64,000 bases of DNA from Aculops lycopersici (GCA_015350385.1 WNKI01000002.1:9143426-9207425); one strand, 5' to 3'; positions 45,163 through 58,422 are shown, counted from the first letter of the stretch. Numbers and translations are program-made. Notes: generated by a model not told the origin, from the sequence alone.

Positions 45163-46177
45163 CTGTTTCGATTTGATTTTGTTAAGATGATAAATTGTTT
45201 TAATTTATTTTCGGTGAGCGAGGGAGAAAATTTGGTTAGTTTTTGTTGTTTTAGTTTTGATCTTTCAGCAAGTTCTATTTACTGGTTGAAATAGAAAAGA
45301 ATCTATCAAATTTTAGCCGAGATATTATTATCTTTTGGTGGAGATATCGACGGTAGCTTGTTGGCTCCAATCAACATGGTGGATAGGTATGATCAGACAA
45401 TCCACAAGTGGTCGGCCAGTTGCGTTGGCTGCTGGCCGGTCAAAAGTGACCAGCGAACGGAGGCAAGCCAATAAAACTCTGTGATTGGTGAATCTAAAGC
45501 AATAAAATTTCCCTCCAGCCAGCTTCTCGCCATCCTGTCCATCAGTCCCATCGCTTTTGTCGTAAAACAGGTGGTTGTTGGTTTCGATTCAACTCAATTC
45601 GGATGCATACATCCGACTTTTCAGCTGCGAGAAAGATACTAAAATTTAAAAGTCGCACTAAAAAACTCTCGCTCGTCCTTTTGCGAGCTTCCCATTCGAT
45701 TTGCACCCTAAGAGAAATTCTTTCTCTCAAGTCAAAAGTCTCGAGCAAAGATAAAGAGAGACTGAAACTCAAAGAAAGAAGTCTAATCGATCGGCTGATT
45801 GGTTTGACTTGGTGAAGACACTGACACTAGCACTAATTCTAACTCAAACTCAAACTCAAACGCAATTACCTTTATCGGGGAGCTAGACACTTTATTGCAA
45901 CGCCAACCGAATGGTTCCCTCGAGTTCTCGAATGCAAAGCTCCAATTCGAGCTCTCAAGTTTCTCTCCTCACTCCTCTTCGCTCCTGTGATGCAATTAGA
46001 AACTCAAACTGGTCAACTCGTCAAAACCAAAACCAAAAATAAAATCAAAGACTCATCTAGACTAGACGAGATGATTGATTTGCATTCGAGATACAGCGGA
46101 CACTAGTTTGAATTGAAGCATTTGAAGGAGAGAAAAGGAATCATCGGGATCGGCGAGGAAATTTTAGCGCAAAAGCA

Positions 46178-46205
46178 GGAGGAGGAGGAGGAGGAGGAGG
46201 AGGAG
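46178..46205. repeat. (GGA)n microsatellite
   Basis: Trinucleotide run in receptor intron 2. Confidence 0.9.
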
Positions 46206-47650
46206 GAAATTCCTCAAGGTTGGCGATGGAAGTTTCACCTGCCATTGCCATTGTGTCCGTGTGTTGGTTCACCAAAGAGAATTGAGCCATCACTTTAAAT
46301 CCCGAGTCTCCCCATCGAACTTGAGTAGTGGAGACATAGGCGACGACACAGAGTAGCGCAACGCAACGCAAAGTGAGCAGTCATTGCATCACTCCTCACT
46401 GTTCTCCGATGAGACACAGAAGACAGAATCCAATTGTATGTTGGCAGATGCAGCAGCAGCTCATCTCTTTCAAAGTGGTTGATGCACTTGATTGGTTTGC
46501 CTCCAAGTTGCTCACTGGTCACTAGTGGTGTCCTAATGGTCGGCCAACATCTACTTTAGCTACATCAACTTGAGGGGCAAGCAGGCAAGAAGAGGTGGAG
46601 AAGGAGAGGTACAACCGAGAACTAACAAGTGGTTGGTCGGAAAAATCAACTCGCGCCCCCAGACTCGAGGCAAAAATAAAGGTAAAGGTAAGAGTTTCGA
46701 CCACTACCTGTTGGCCTCGTGCTCGTCACCTGCAACTAGCCAACTCTCAGCGACGAGTAGTAGCTCGCAGAAACAACTGGCAACTTGGAAGAAGAATTAG
46801 ACACCACAACACGGCAACAACAAGTGTTAGAATTTTCGGCTAGTTCCATTTAAGTGGTTCGCTCGCTGGCACTCGATTGCAATTCAAAATGGAATTGAAT
46901 AGCAACCATGGAAAACCAGTGACATGCGAAGTGGCAAACGATTTGAGTTTAAACAATTGCGCAATTTCATTACCACAACCAGCGTCTCTTTCTCTCTCCT
47001 GTCACTTGTCTTTTTATTTCTCTTCCTCGCACTGCGATGAAGAGTTGCATCCCACCAGACGACCGCCTACCTGACCAAACTCATCAGCCATCGCTGCCGC
47101 TGCCGCCGCCGCCGCCGCCGCCGCAGAAGCCGCCCGCCAGTGACACGAGAGGAAGGAAGAGAGACCAGGTGAAATAAACTTCTCCGGATCGTCTGGTGCT
47201 TGTTTGCTCGGTGCCGCCCAGGTGTAAATCAGTTATTCAGGCTACCGCTGTTGCTGACCCGATGATTTCGCAACAATAAGGCGGCTACTTTCTTTCTCTC
47301 GCTGCGCGCCACCTGAAGTAGTGGTGGTTAGTTGGTTATATTTGGGTGACGAAACGTTAACTAGGATCAGGTCGCTCGGTGGTGGCGGGGGTTACACAAC
47401 TGCGCTTTGTGCGCTTGTGTGCCGGCTCACCTGGCTGCAGCGCCAGTGGCAGCAGTGCTGACCACAACGAGCGACCACTGGTCGCGTTAATCATGAGCAT
47501 CACTGCGAGCGAGTTGTGCCTGCGTGATTTATTGATAAGAGCAACGGCGAGTCTGCTTGCTGCTGGTCGTAAAGATACTCTCGTTGCGAGCGCCGCTCAT
47601 CCACAGTAGCTGCGACAAATTCATACTCGACTCGCCGACTTTCTAACTGG

Positions 47651-47682
47651 CTTGCTTGCTGGCTGGCTGGCTGGCTGGCTGG
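47651..47682. repeat. (TGGC)n tetranucleotide repeat
   Basis: Tandem CTGG/TGGC units running into a GACC-type repeat; a related GACG/GACA repeat lies near 47845-47870, upstream of the nested gene. Confidence 0.85.
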
Positions 47683-48064
47683 CCGACCGACCGATCGCAA
47701 TGCATGCAGGTTAGGTTAACAGGTGACATTGCGCCATACCCTCTCTCTATCTCTAATCACAGAGAGTTAGCGAGTTGGAGGAAGGAAGAGAGAAGAAAAG
47801 TCGGCTCATTTGCCAAGACCGACCTACCGAGCGACCGACTGATAGACAGACAGACGGACGGACGGACAGGATGACTATGATGCCATCGTGTTCCTTTCTC
47901 CTCTTCCCTTTCCTTTTCCGTCGCTCCATTTGCTGCGACCAAGACCAAAGATGGTCTTGCCAAAAAGTGATCAGTTTGCCTTGCAATCAGGTGCTAGCTA
48001 GATCGCATCGCATCGCATCGCGTTCCATTTCGTTTCGTTTTACTCATCCAACAAAATAATCACG

Positions 48065-51000
48065 ATGGACTCTCTAAGTGAGAGCTTCCGTTTAGAGGCA
48101 ATCGAGGACGAAGAGGCTAGAGAAACGAACGTCACAACAACAAAGACAACACTTGAAACAACAAAAAGAAGCGCAAGTCAAGCTGAAGGAAAAAGAAGGG
48201 AAAGTGTAAATGAAACTTTCAATCTAAAACCGACTATAACTTTGCTAACTAGAAAGAGAAACCACAAAAACCAAAGCACCGAAAACAATATGGCCACTAA
48301 ACGGAAGCCTCAAGTTACCACTCGTGCAACGAGCACAACCACTTCCATTATCATTCCCAAACTTGCAACGACACTTCGGTTGACAAAACTAAAGCCGCAT
48401 TCAGCTGAAACATTAAGAAAAACTGTAAGTCATGTAAAACTTGTGATCATCTCATCATCATCAATATCGTTACTGTTGCTACTCTTTACTCTATCGCCGC
48501 TAACAACAAAAACAGTAGCAGCAGCAGCAGATGCCTTTGAAAATACAGCGGAACAACATGGGCAGCCAATGGTTCAGTTGCTGGCCTTGGACTCGCGGGC
48601 AGACCAAATGCCGGATTCAATTTATAAAATGGCGCCGCTGCTCTTTGGCGCAGATATAATATCCGATTACTTCATTGAACCGGAAAGTAGAGCGCCGGTA
48701 GCGGGCAGCAACTCGAATTCAAATGCCAATGTCAATGGCAACCAAAGGCAACTGGTGCCGCCGCCACCGCCGCCGCCGCACCAGTCCCAGATGCAACAGG
48801 GAAATTTGGCGCCACTGAAGCAAAGCCAGAATATGAACATGAATTCTAACATGAACCAAATCATGAGGCCAGTCGGCAATAACCAAAACAACCAGCAGCA
48901 AATGGGACCCAATGGAAATAATAACAACAACAACAACAACAACGTTAATGGGGTTGCGAGTAATAACCAACGAAATGGCCAACAGCAGTCGTTCAATGGG
49001 CAGCAGCAGCAAATGTCATCCGCTGCCTCGATGTCGCCGCCATCTAGAATGATGCAACAGTCGCCGCCATCGATGACTGCCAACAACCACAACAACAACT
49101 TCCCCCGGGCCGGCAACCAGGTTAATGGTATGGGCAACAATAATCAGCGTGTTGGCAACAACAATAACAACAACAATAATCATAATAATAACCAACCAAC
49201 AAACACCAAGACAATAAGCAACTTATCTGCGCCGGTGGCTATGTCGCAAATAAATCCACAGCAACAGCAACAAATTGAGACCTCGATGAAGGGAACCAAT
49301 GGCATGACTGTGGATCAGGTGCTCAGTTCTCTCGGTTTAGTGGTGGAGGCGATGAAGCAGCAAACGATGGCCATGCAAATGATCAGCGGCCAAATGGTTC
49401 AGGCTTCGGCTTCGGCCTCGGCCTCGGCTAAGCAGCAACCGGCATTTGATGTGCAAGTGGCAGGCCCCACTTCTTCCTCAGGTAACAAGGACGCTGAAGC
49501 GCGCGCTCTTCTCGAGTCTTTCGGCGAGCTCATGGGCAGCTTCCGGAGCGCAAGATCAACTAGTGGCAGCGGCAACGGCAACGGCAACGGAAAGACCACA
49601 GAAATTTCAACCAGCTCTTTCGGTGAGCTCATCTCGGGCGCAATCAAGGGCAAAGTGAGCAATCAGCCCGAAGAGGAGCCGGTTATTCTAATCACCGACA
49701 CAACAACCACCACAACTCATCCACCAACTACACCGACAACTACAACCACCACAACCACCACAACAACTCCCAAACCAACTACTACAAGCACCACCACAAC
49801 CACAACTACTACCACAACGCCAGCACCACCAACCACAACTACAACCACCACCACGAGAGCACCGGAAACGACCACCAGCTCGACCACCACAACGCAGCAG
49901 CCAAAGAAGAAACAAATGCCCAATCCCGAGTCGTCGAGATACATGGTTGTGCCGCAGACAGGAAGTTCCGTTAGCTCGCAGGGTTGGCGTCGCGTTGTTC
50001 CCTTTGACTTTTATCCCCATAGTGTGGGCACAAGCGATGACTTGGATTTGCACCATCTGATGGGGCAAGCGGAAAAAAAGTCCGTCTCCATGGCCTACAA
50101 TAGCCAAGTGGCCGCCGGAGGCTCCAGTGCGGCGAGTCCACTGATGGCCGCTATGATGCAACACCAACTTCCGGTTGCGAATCACGACCTCGACAACAAC
50201 TACCGCAGCGTCTCAATGGCCAACTACGGTGGCTCACAGCAGAAACAACCACCAGCCGCCACGGCCTCCTCTACCTCCACCGCTGCAATGATGCACGCGA
50301 TGCAAATGATGGCACAGAAACAGCCGCATCTATTGGCGGCCATGATGCAATACCCTGGTCAACTGATGCACCCCTCAATGATATCGACTCACCAACAGCA
50401 ACAGCAACTCAACCACCACCAATTGCAAAATCAACAGCAAAACCAGTATAGGAGTCCAATGGACAGCGTGCACCAAATGATGGCGGCGCAAATGGCAATG
50501 CAACAACAATTTGCTAATAGCGGACAATCAACTGATGCGCATACTACCAACGACCAAGACAGTCAAGCCGAAACTCCCGCCCCGGTGACGCAAACAGGTG
50601 GCAACGGCGACGGCGGCGGCAAGTGGACGCCCATGCAGCAAGCGATGCAGCTTATGCAACAGCATATGTCGCAAGCCAGCACCGGCGCGCCCAACTCCGA
50701 ATCCTCAGGTGGCAGTGGCGACGACTCGGCCAACATTAGCGACGAAATACCGCGACTTCCGTCGTCGATGAGCATGAGGCCCGCGAGCCAACCGGTGCCC
50801 ACAAAGACCAGCCAGCTGATGCAGATGTCAATGGCAGCAGCCGCCGCCGGCTCAAAGTCATCGGGTCAGACCAAGACCGGAACCGGAACCGGTCCTAGTG
50901 CTCTCAAGATCGGCGAGCGGCCACAATTCGATCTGTCCAACTTCCAACTGCTGAGTCCCACGGAAGTTGGCAAGCAGAAGGAGGGAAAGGCCGTCTCGAA

Positions 51001-51889
51001 TTTGGGGGGTAAGTCGCAGAATAACTCGAACAACGAAAGTCCTGAGCAAGATTTAAGCGGAACTGCCAGCGAGGTTGTGTCGAAGACAAAGGATTCCAGT
51101 TCCGCGGAGCAGGATTTGGAGAGTCAACCGGAAGCGCAAACAACAAGTGTCAGCAACCACAACCAACAGCAGCAGCATCAACCTAAGCACCACTCGGCGC
51201 CGCATCCAATTGCCGTGCTAGACAGACCACCAACCTCAAAGGCAACCAGCTTCTCAATTCTCGGCGGCAGGTTCAAATTAACTCCATACACCCAAACCCT
51301 GCAGTCCATTTGGGAACCATCGAAGGCTTTACTCCAGCAGGCGCTGGGCACTTTCATGTCCTCGGGTCCGCAGCAAGCAATTCTAGGCGGCCCAATGGGT
51401 ACGGCCAACATGGCGGCAATGGCAACGGCGGCGGCGGCAGCGGCGGCTGCCTCCAACCTGCAGCAACAGCAAATGGGACTTATGGCCTCGACAAGTGGGC
51501 AGCCCAAGATGATGGTAGCGCGGCGGCCCCGGGGGAGCCGCAAGTTGATTGCGTCGCCAGGTAAGGGCAAGCAAACTCCGGTTAAAGGTCAGGCGGCCAA
51601 GGTAACTAAGGCAAGCAAGTCAACAAGTGGCAGCTCCTCAAAAGCGACCAGCACTGCGAAGAGCAAGGGCACTGGTCAGAGGCAACAGGTTGCCGCCGCG
51701 GCCAGCGAGCGGCGCGCGTCACAGATGCCTGTTGAGTCGGGCGCCGCCGCTTGGCCAGTTGCTAGATCGTTGGCGACCAGGAAAAGTGTCAGCGGCGGCA
51801 CTTTGAGCGGCGGTGGTGGTGGTGGTGGTGGTGGTGGTGGTAACAATGACAGTATCAACAGCAACCACAATGTTACTACTGGAAAATAG
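48065..51889 (+). CDS. Nested single-exon gene, Thr/Gln/Asn/Met-rich protein with one hydrophobic segment (1274 aa)
   Basis: I do not recognise this protein. The ORF is open for 3.8 kb, with a strong start context (A at -3, G at +4) and AATAAA 51 nt after the stop. Layout: a basic Thr/Ser-rich N-terminus (1-120); one hydrophobic segment about 126-145 (SISLLLLLFTLS), either a type II signal anchor or a signal peptide used from a downstream Met or a spliced start; a compact stretch 150-215 (LLFGADIISDYFIEPE); Asn/Gln-rich 215-410; Ala/Ser repeats near 450; a mucin-like Thr run with Pro 544-606; Met/Gln-rich 720-870; a short ordered-looking block near 1060-1100; a basic region RRPRGSRKL; and a poly-Gly stretch near 1250. 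It lies wholly inside receptor intron 2 on the opposite strand. A secreted or membrane matrix-type protein is possible but unproven. Confidence 0.7.
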   Translation: MDSLSESFRLEAIEDEEARETNVTTTKTTLETTKRSASQAEGKRRESVNETFNLKPTITLLTRKRNHKNQSTENNMATKRKPQVTTRATSTTTSIIIPKLATTLRLTKLKPHSAETLRKTVSHVKLVIISSSSISLLLLLFTLSPLTTKTVAAAADAFENTAEQHGQPMVQLLALDSRADQMPDSIYKMAPLLFGADIISDYFIEPESRAPVAGSNSNSNANVNGNQRQLVPPPPPPPHQSQMQQGNLAPLKQSQNMNMNSNMNQIMRPVGNNQNNQQQMGPNGNNNNNNNNNVNGVASNNQRNGQQQSFNGQQQQMSSAASMSPPSRMMQQSPPSMTANNHNNNFPRAGNQVNGMGNNNQRVGNNNNNNNNHNNNQPTNTKTISNLSAPVAMSQINPQQQQQIETSMKGTNGMTVDQVLSSLGLVVEAMKQQTMAMQMISGQMVQASASASASAKQQPAFDVQVAGPTSSSGNKDAEARALLESFGELMGSFRSARSTSGSGNGNGNGKTTEISTSSFGELISGAIKGKVSNQPEEEPVILITDTTTTTTHPPTTPTTTTTTTTTTTPKPTTTSTTTTTTTTTTPAPPTTTTTTTTRAPETTTSSTTTTQQPKKKQMPNPESSRYMVVPQTGSSVSSQGWRRVVPFDFYPHSVGTSDDLDLHHLMGQAEKKSVSMAYNSQVAAGGSSAASPLMAAMMQHQLPVANHDLDNNYRSVSMANYGGSQQKQPPAATASSTSTAAMMHAMQMMAQKQPHLLAAMMQYPGQLMHPSMISTHQQQQQLNHHQLQNQQQNQYRSPMDSVHQMMAAQMAMQQQFANSGQSTDAHTTNDQDSQAETPAPVTQTGGNGDGGGKWTPMQQAMQLMQQHMSQASTGAPNSESSGGSGDDSANISDEIPRLPSSMSMRPASQPVPTKTSQLMQMSMAAAAAGSKSSGQTKTGTGTGPSALKIGERPQFDLSNFQLLSPTEVGKQKEGKAVSNLGGKSQNNSNNESPEQDLSGTASEVVSKTKDSSSAEQDLESQPEAQTTSVSNHNQQQQHQPKHHSAPHPIAVLDRPPTSKATSFSILGGRFKLTPYTQTLQSIWEPSKALLQQALGTFMSSGPQQAILGGPMGTANMAAMATAAAAAAAASNLQQQQMGLMASTSGQPKMMVARRPRGSRKLIASPGKGKQTPVKGQAAKVTKASKSTSGSSSKATSTAKSKGTGQRQQVAAAASERRASQMPVESGAAAWPVARSLATRKSVSGGTLSGGGGGGGGGGGNNDSINSNHNVTTGK

Positions 51890-51939
51890 AGGAAGAGAGA
51901 GAGAGAGCGAGCGATAATTGATGACGACCACTGAGGTTG

Positions 51940-51945
51940 AATAAA
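51940..51945 (+). terminator. Poly(A) signal of the nested gene
   Basis: AATAAA 51 nt after the stop codon of the nested gene, giving a very short 3' UTR if used. Confidence 0.55.
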
Positions 51946-54900
51946 ATGAGAAACCAACTTTCGCCTCTTTAGCTCGGGTAGTAATTGGGCATCCATGTAA
52001 TGGTTCCGAAGCAACCACTTCACGCTAACACAATGCTAGTTATAATTGTCCTCTCCAAAATCAGGCTCAATAACTCAGTGGAGTCTCTCTCTCTCTCCCC
52101 CTCTCTCTTTGCACCAACAACTTAAGGGCAGGTAAACGGCGCCAAAGCTCCGGCGACTTCCTGTTGTCGTTATCGTGGTCGCGTTGGCGCAACGAGAGAA
52201 ATCGTCGTCGTCATCACGTTTTACTTTCCAAACTGCCACTAAAGTTGTTGGCCATTTGGTTTCGCTTCGTTGAGTTTTGTTTTGAGATTTTGTTCGGCTG
52301 ACGAGCTGAGCAACGTAGTGTTAAACTCGTGGTTGCTCACTTTTAAACTTGAAAATTTCCCCAAAACAACATGACCAAACGACTGGTCATTCTGGTGACA
52401 GTGACAGTGGCGGTGGTTGTGGTTGTAGTTGTAGTTGTTGTTGTCGCGCAATCATGTTGTCGTCTCGCTTGTTGCTCACGCTTTTGATTCATCGTTTTCT
52501 CCTCATCTATTTGTGGGTTGCCACTTCAAGTTATAATAAAAGTAAAAAGGACAACGCTTCACTTCCAATTCCATGTCCGTTTCCCTGTACACTTGAGAAT
52601 GCGACGAAAAGCGTCGAAAAGCAACTGGAGCATCACCAAAACTGAACGAGCGAGACCATGAGCTCACAGCGTTGATTTCAAGCAAAACGTTCAACCAGCG
52701 GACGGGTGACAATTAACAAAACAACCATCCACCAGAAGTGGGAGGATGATTTCCATTCATACCACTTAAACTTTTGAGAACGTACATGTATTTTTGCCAT
52801 ACATCGTCCTTGGGTAGCAGATGTGCCACTTGCTCAAAGGCTTTGGTACCGCTGCAGTTAGAGTTGAGATGAACTTGTGATGATCATCAATCCAAACCGA
52901 ACTGCTACGGCCACGATAGATCTTCTCCAGTTTCCTTCCAGGGAATGGAGAAATGATAATTGTATGGCCAGAATAGGATCATTTGTTCAGGCAAAAGTCG
53001 ATCTGTTTAGATGTTTAGAGCTTCGGCCTAAACGCCTCGCTTTTCGCTCCTGAATCCCGCTCTCCTTTGGTGAGTGAAGGAGGGAGGCTAAGAAAATGGA
53101 ACGCCCACTTTGGTTCCCCTCGAGGCAAAGGTAAGGCAAAGTGAACGAGTCATTTCGCATCGATTTCTCTAACGCGGCAACAAACAGTTGCCACCACCAC
53201 CACCGACGCCACCGACACAACTCCATCAGGTGGCGCCGCGAGTGGTTGCTCGCTTCGTGCTCACCCGCCAAAGTTGCCCAGTGAAATGTAACGCCCACTT
53301 TTGCCTTGCTACTGCTGCTTGGCTCCAAGTCAACCAAACGACGAATTTGTTGCTCGACTTTTTCCCTATTTTTGTTGCCGATTCTACAATGGAAAAATTG
53401 AAGCCACTACTCAGGAGTCGGAACGAATCAAGTTGTCGAGCTTTTAGCCAGCCGCCGAGGCAGAGAGACGCACGCGAAGTTTGACTCTGACTTAGATTTA
53501 GTCCGTTTTTCCTCCAGTTTATCCAGGTAAACTAAACAGCGCAACGCTGTCGAGTTGGAGGACGAAGGAGAAGATTTTATCCGAAGAGTTTGCGGCGATG
53601 TCGGCGCAGAGCGGCAGCCGAAATATTGATGCGGTTTTGCTCGTTTGATCGAGCGGACAAACTCGCTGATAGGAGGACTCCTTGTTGCAGGTTGCCTGCC
53701 AATGGACGGGACGGGACGAGACGAGATGGAAATAGAAGCCGACAATTGGCCAGCTATAGCTGCCATTTAGTTTTCTGAGTTGAGGTTGAAAGGGAGAGAC
53801 AGCGCTAAAAAACTAAATGGTTTGTTCGCGCGCCTCGAGCTAGAGAAAGGAATTATCTCGCCGGCCAACAGGTAGCTCCTTTGACCTCACTCTACATACA
53901 ACCCTCAACAGTCAACATTCAAAAGTCAAAAGAGATTTCCAATCGCTCAGGTGCGAGCGCAACGCGCGGCGCGCGCGACACGAACTCGCCGAGTCGGTAG
54001 CAACCGCATTGCAATAATCCCATTTAGTTGCTACTTCTTCTTCTTCCAAAGCTAGCTTTTCCATGTAGTGGCCATTTGGATCAACTATCCCCAGCGGCAA
54101 AAGCAATGGAAATTGAATGGGAATGGGAATGGGAATAGCCGACGATTTCCGCGTTGAACTTGCCACTTCACTTCAAGGAAGAGAAGAGAAGAGAAGAGAT
54201 GAGATGAGATGAGAGGAAGAAGGAGAAGACTAACTAATTGTTTGTGCGTGCAACAAACAAGCGAAAATTGACTTCGATTGCTCTCCCATTCTCTCTGCTT
54301 CTAATTTATCCAGCTTACTAGCCGCAATCTGCCGCCGATCATTCAAAGTCGGGCAGACCTTTGGCCAGGTAAATGTTGTTCCATGGACTGGCACTCTCTG
54401 CAGACTGCAGTGCGTTTGTGTGTGCGTTTGTGTGAGAAGTGTAGAATTGAGGATAGAAAAAGAGAGTATCGCTTGTTGCTCATACGCAACCTGAGCCGAG
54501 GCTACCTAACTTTCAAGGGAAGGAGACGAGACGAGCGAACAAGCGGCTCAACACGAGGGCCAACAAGTAGCGGCCGCTTGATTAGTTGCGCACTTCGCCG
54601 GCAGCCTACTCCAGGTTCAGGTGAGCCTCGTGAGCCAATCGTGGCAACTCTCGCTCACGATGCGTCTCTCTCTCTCTCTCGTTCTGCCTCAATAAGTTTG
54701 CGAGGCGCCTCATAAGCTGGCGAATGGACACCAATAACTAGAGGCTCTCGACGTCAACCAGAGTTCTTTGGTTGAGGCTTTTGGGCGCTAATGAAACGGT
54801 GGCAAACGAGGGGATAAACTCTCTGCGGTTTCGCTCTCGCTCTTTCTATCCAGCTCTCGAGTATCCCTTAAAGCAAAGCACTTCAACTTGAGCGCCGATG

Positions 54901-55976
54901 CGACAGCTTCTCCTCCGAGGAGTAGGAGGAAGAGGAGGAGGAGGAGGAAAAACTCTCCACTTAATTGGGGAATCTTTGCTTTGCCCACCGCAAAGCTAAT
55001 TGAGTGGATGGATGCAAAACGAGCAATTGGGACGAAAGTTTTTGAGGGACCAGCGGAGGAGATAGCCGAGCAAGAAAAAAAGCAGTGCAAAAAGAAGACA
55101 GCGACTGGTGCAAGCAGGCAGTTAAAATTAATCGCCCAAATCAAGATGAAAGATTTGGCTGGCCAGACAAAACATTTGGTCAACCGAGCAAGCAACATGC
55201 ATGCAGTCTATTTACTTCGCCAACCACCGGCACTCTTGCTCCGCCAAACGTTCAGGTTAAAAGTTCGAAGTTTGAGGTTCAAACATGAGACTTTTTAAAG
55301 AGGCCAGCTTTAGATTGGAGCTGGTGTCAGTGTCGGTTTGTCTGTCTGTCTGTCTGTTTGCGGCAAACGAGCTGCCGCTTCAAGTTCAGTTTCCCTTTCC
55401 AAAAACTCGGTCACTTTGCGGGTAAAGTGAATCCCAAGTTAACTTTTCTAGGAAAAGGAAAAGGAAAAGAAATGGAAAAGACGACCACCAAAAACTCGTG
55501 CTCTCTGGTGGCTGCTCAATTTTTTGCAGCACATATCGAAGCCCGCAAAGTTACCTGAGGTCGTGGCGCCCCAACAGTCAGTTAGGCTGAGAGCGCGAGA
55601 CTTACAAATGAGCTTGTTGGCCCGCGAGTTAAAAGCAAAAGAGCAAGCGATAATAATGTTGATGAGTATGATTCATGTTGGTCGTGTTCAGGTGGTCAGC
55701 AGTAACTTTTGCCAACCTCCTGCACCTCGTCTAACGTCGTCTTCGTTTACCTGACCGCAGAACAAGCAAAATGAAACGAAACGAAACGAAGTAGAAGAAG
55801 CAAACGCGAATATTGGCCGCAGCCAAATGAAATGAGCTCAAGTTTTAAACGAGCAAGTCAAAACATTTGAGAGGAACAAGCAAAAGTTGATGAAATTTAG
55901 AACTCGGGGGCCTCAGTGGCCGAGTACCAAAATACTGAAATTGGAATTAAACTTCATGACTTTGTTGGCCCTACTT

Positions 55977-55978
<2 letters not shown>

Positions 55979-56008
<30 letters not shown>
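55979..56008. repeat. (CTG)n microsatellite
   Basis: Trinucleotide run in receptor intron 2. Confidence 0.9.
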
Positions 56009-56009
<1 letters not shown>

Positions 56010-58419
56010 ACTTTGCCTGACTACCAAATGCGCGGAGGCATCATAATCATAATTTGCAAAGTTGCGTGGCGACTGGTCATTTCAACTCCGGCGTTAGTCT
56101 GGTCAGCAAAGAAGTAGACCAGACTGACTAACTTTTGCTGCTGTTTCCACTTGCGGTTCGTAACTGCATCTTAAGGAACTAGATGAGCAAACGCAACAAC
56201 AAGAGAGACAGACAAACCCAATGTTAGATGCTGCTGCCCGCGAAACACCGAAACCAGCAACTAACTGGCGAGAAACGAACGATGATTAGGGAATGGCCAC
56301 GGAGCAGTCAGGTAGCAAGAAGTAAGAGTCGGTCCAGTTGCGTAACAGGCAAGTTAGAGATGGAAGAGAGAGAGAGAGAGGGAGGGAGATGAAGGCAGAG
56401 CAACGGACAATTGGCGGCGCTAATTGAAGCTCACCTGTTGGCCGACTTGCTATCGTCCGAAACCACAGAGCTGAGATTTCGCGCTCGCTACGTTCTAATC
56501 GAGTTTACTTGCGAAAAGTTTAGTTTAGTTTAGTTTGGTTGAGGCAGGTAAACTGACTGAGGGCCAATAAAATGGCTGCGGTTGCATTCGGTCCTCTCTC
56601 TCTCTATTTCTCTTGCTCTGCCACTTTGCTTCCTCGGAAATCTCGTCTCGGTTTTGCTTTTTGAACTTGCGATACGAAAGAGGAGAAGAGCAAGTGGCAA
56701 TAATAAAAGTTTATTAGAACCAGCAAAGTGACTCGCCAGCCGCCGAGTCTCTTGGGGGCTTAAAAATGGACTAACTATGCAATTTTGCAATATCCTCTCG
56801 AACGGCGGCTGTGGCATCCATTCGCATGCAAATCATTTCGACTCTCTGATTTTCTTCTGAGCAATTTGAGGAAAAAAAGTTACACCTGAAAGAGGAGGCT
56901 CGCTTAGTTCGCGTGTCTCTCTGTTACCTTTTACCTGAGTTTCAGCTAGCCAGCAAGCGAGCTGCCCACGTTGGTGGCTGGACTTTACTATTGTGTATGT
57001 GTATGTGCATGTGCATGTGCATGTGCATGTAACGAGCGCACAAACACAAACTGCCGATACATCGAGAATAAAAGTTGGAAACTTTTTCAACTTTTATCTC
57101 CTGGCTCGTAGGGCGAGCCGACACCTGACTCTTGTGTGCATGTAGCAGCGAACACAGCTACCTGTTTTATTTGCACCTTTGAATTGATGGCAGCAGCAGC
57201 AGCAGGTACAAAGGCAACAGCAACAAGAACAGAAAAGACCAGCGCGCGCGCCTTTAATTAGTGGCCAGCTAGTTGAAGGCCAGTCGAGGCAACTGGAGCG
57301 CAGTCCAAAAGGCAGGGCAAGTTTACTGCCCCCGCCGATTCCACGGCCACAACCACAGTCTCATCATCATGAGCATTTGGCTTCCTCACTCGAGGCACAA
57401 CTAGCGGGGCCATCGGGCGTTTAGCACGTACATTATTTCGCTCGAGACTCTGGAAACTGGAGCTGGCTCAGCATTTATGGCCAACTTCCGTTTTTCTCAA
57501 CTCACTCGATTGAAGCAACCAAGAGAGATCCAAATAAATCCATCCACAAGCGGTCTAATCATTCCGAAGCACGAGAAACGATTGGATGGCTTCGGAAACG
57601 ATGGCGACGATGGAGTAGAATTCCAATGTTGCCTCCGCTTACTATTTGCCAGTTCATCGTCGTTTGAAGCTCGAAGTGAACAATGGACTCTAGGTGCCAC
57701 TAGTGTGGTGCGACTTGAGTGAGACGATTTGAGTGGAATGATGAAATGGAATGAATTGTTATGAGCTTCGCCCGGTGGCCGTGGTCGTGGTAGTTTTTGC
57801 CATCCTAAAAAAACTTGTGCGCTAGTTGGAAGGCGCTAAAAATTTCTCTCGCGTTTTCGAGCACTCAAGTGGCAGGGGCAAGAGCAACGGCTCCAGCAGC
57901 AACAAACGCCACCGCCGCCGCCGAACAGTAACAAGCGGAAATGCCTCTAGATGAGGCGAGCGAGCGCGAGAAAAATTATCCGCGATTGCCCGTTTGCTTC
58001 GAACAATCAACGGGCAGCAAGTGGTTGCTCGCTGGTTACTGCCGCGTGCGCTACGCCAATCGAGCGTCGTCGTTCTAATGAATCCGCTCGTTTTCTTGGT
58101 GCACTTTCAACACTGCGTGCTGCTTGCGCCCAACTAACTGCAGGATAAAAGGGAGAAGATGACACACAACTGTAATCATTGTTAATTCAATAATAAATTG
58201 AGGACGATGAATCCATTGTAGTCTCGCTAGCGTTTTGCTGGTGCTCCTCAAGTGGTTGCTTGAGGAGAGGGGTTTTGCTCGTGGCAGTCGAAGCTCGCTT
58301 CTTCTCCTTGGTGTCGCAGATAGAGATTCCTCTTCTCTTTTAGCAGAGAACAACACACGGACACACAAATGCGAGCCAAGGACCGAGCGAGAAAACTTCA
58401 AGTGGCCGCCGAGGCAAGT

Positions 58420-58422
58420 AGC

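Noticed and set aside
48667..51570. Several long minus-strand ORFs opposite the nested gene
   Set aside because: They mirror the repetitive codons of the plus-strand gene (poly-Val, poly-Cys/Gly from Thr and Gln runs).
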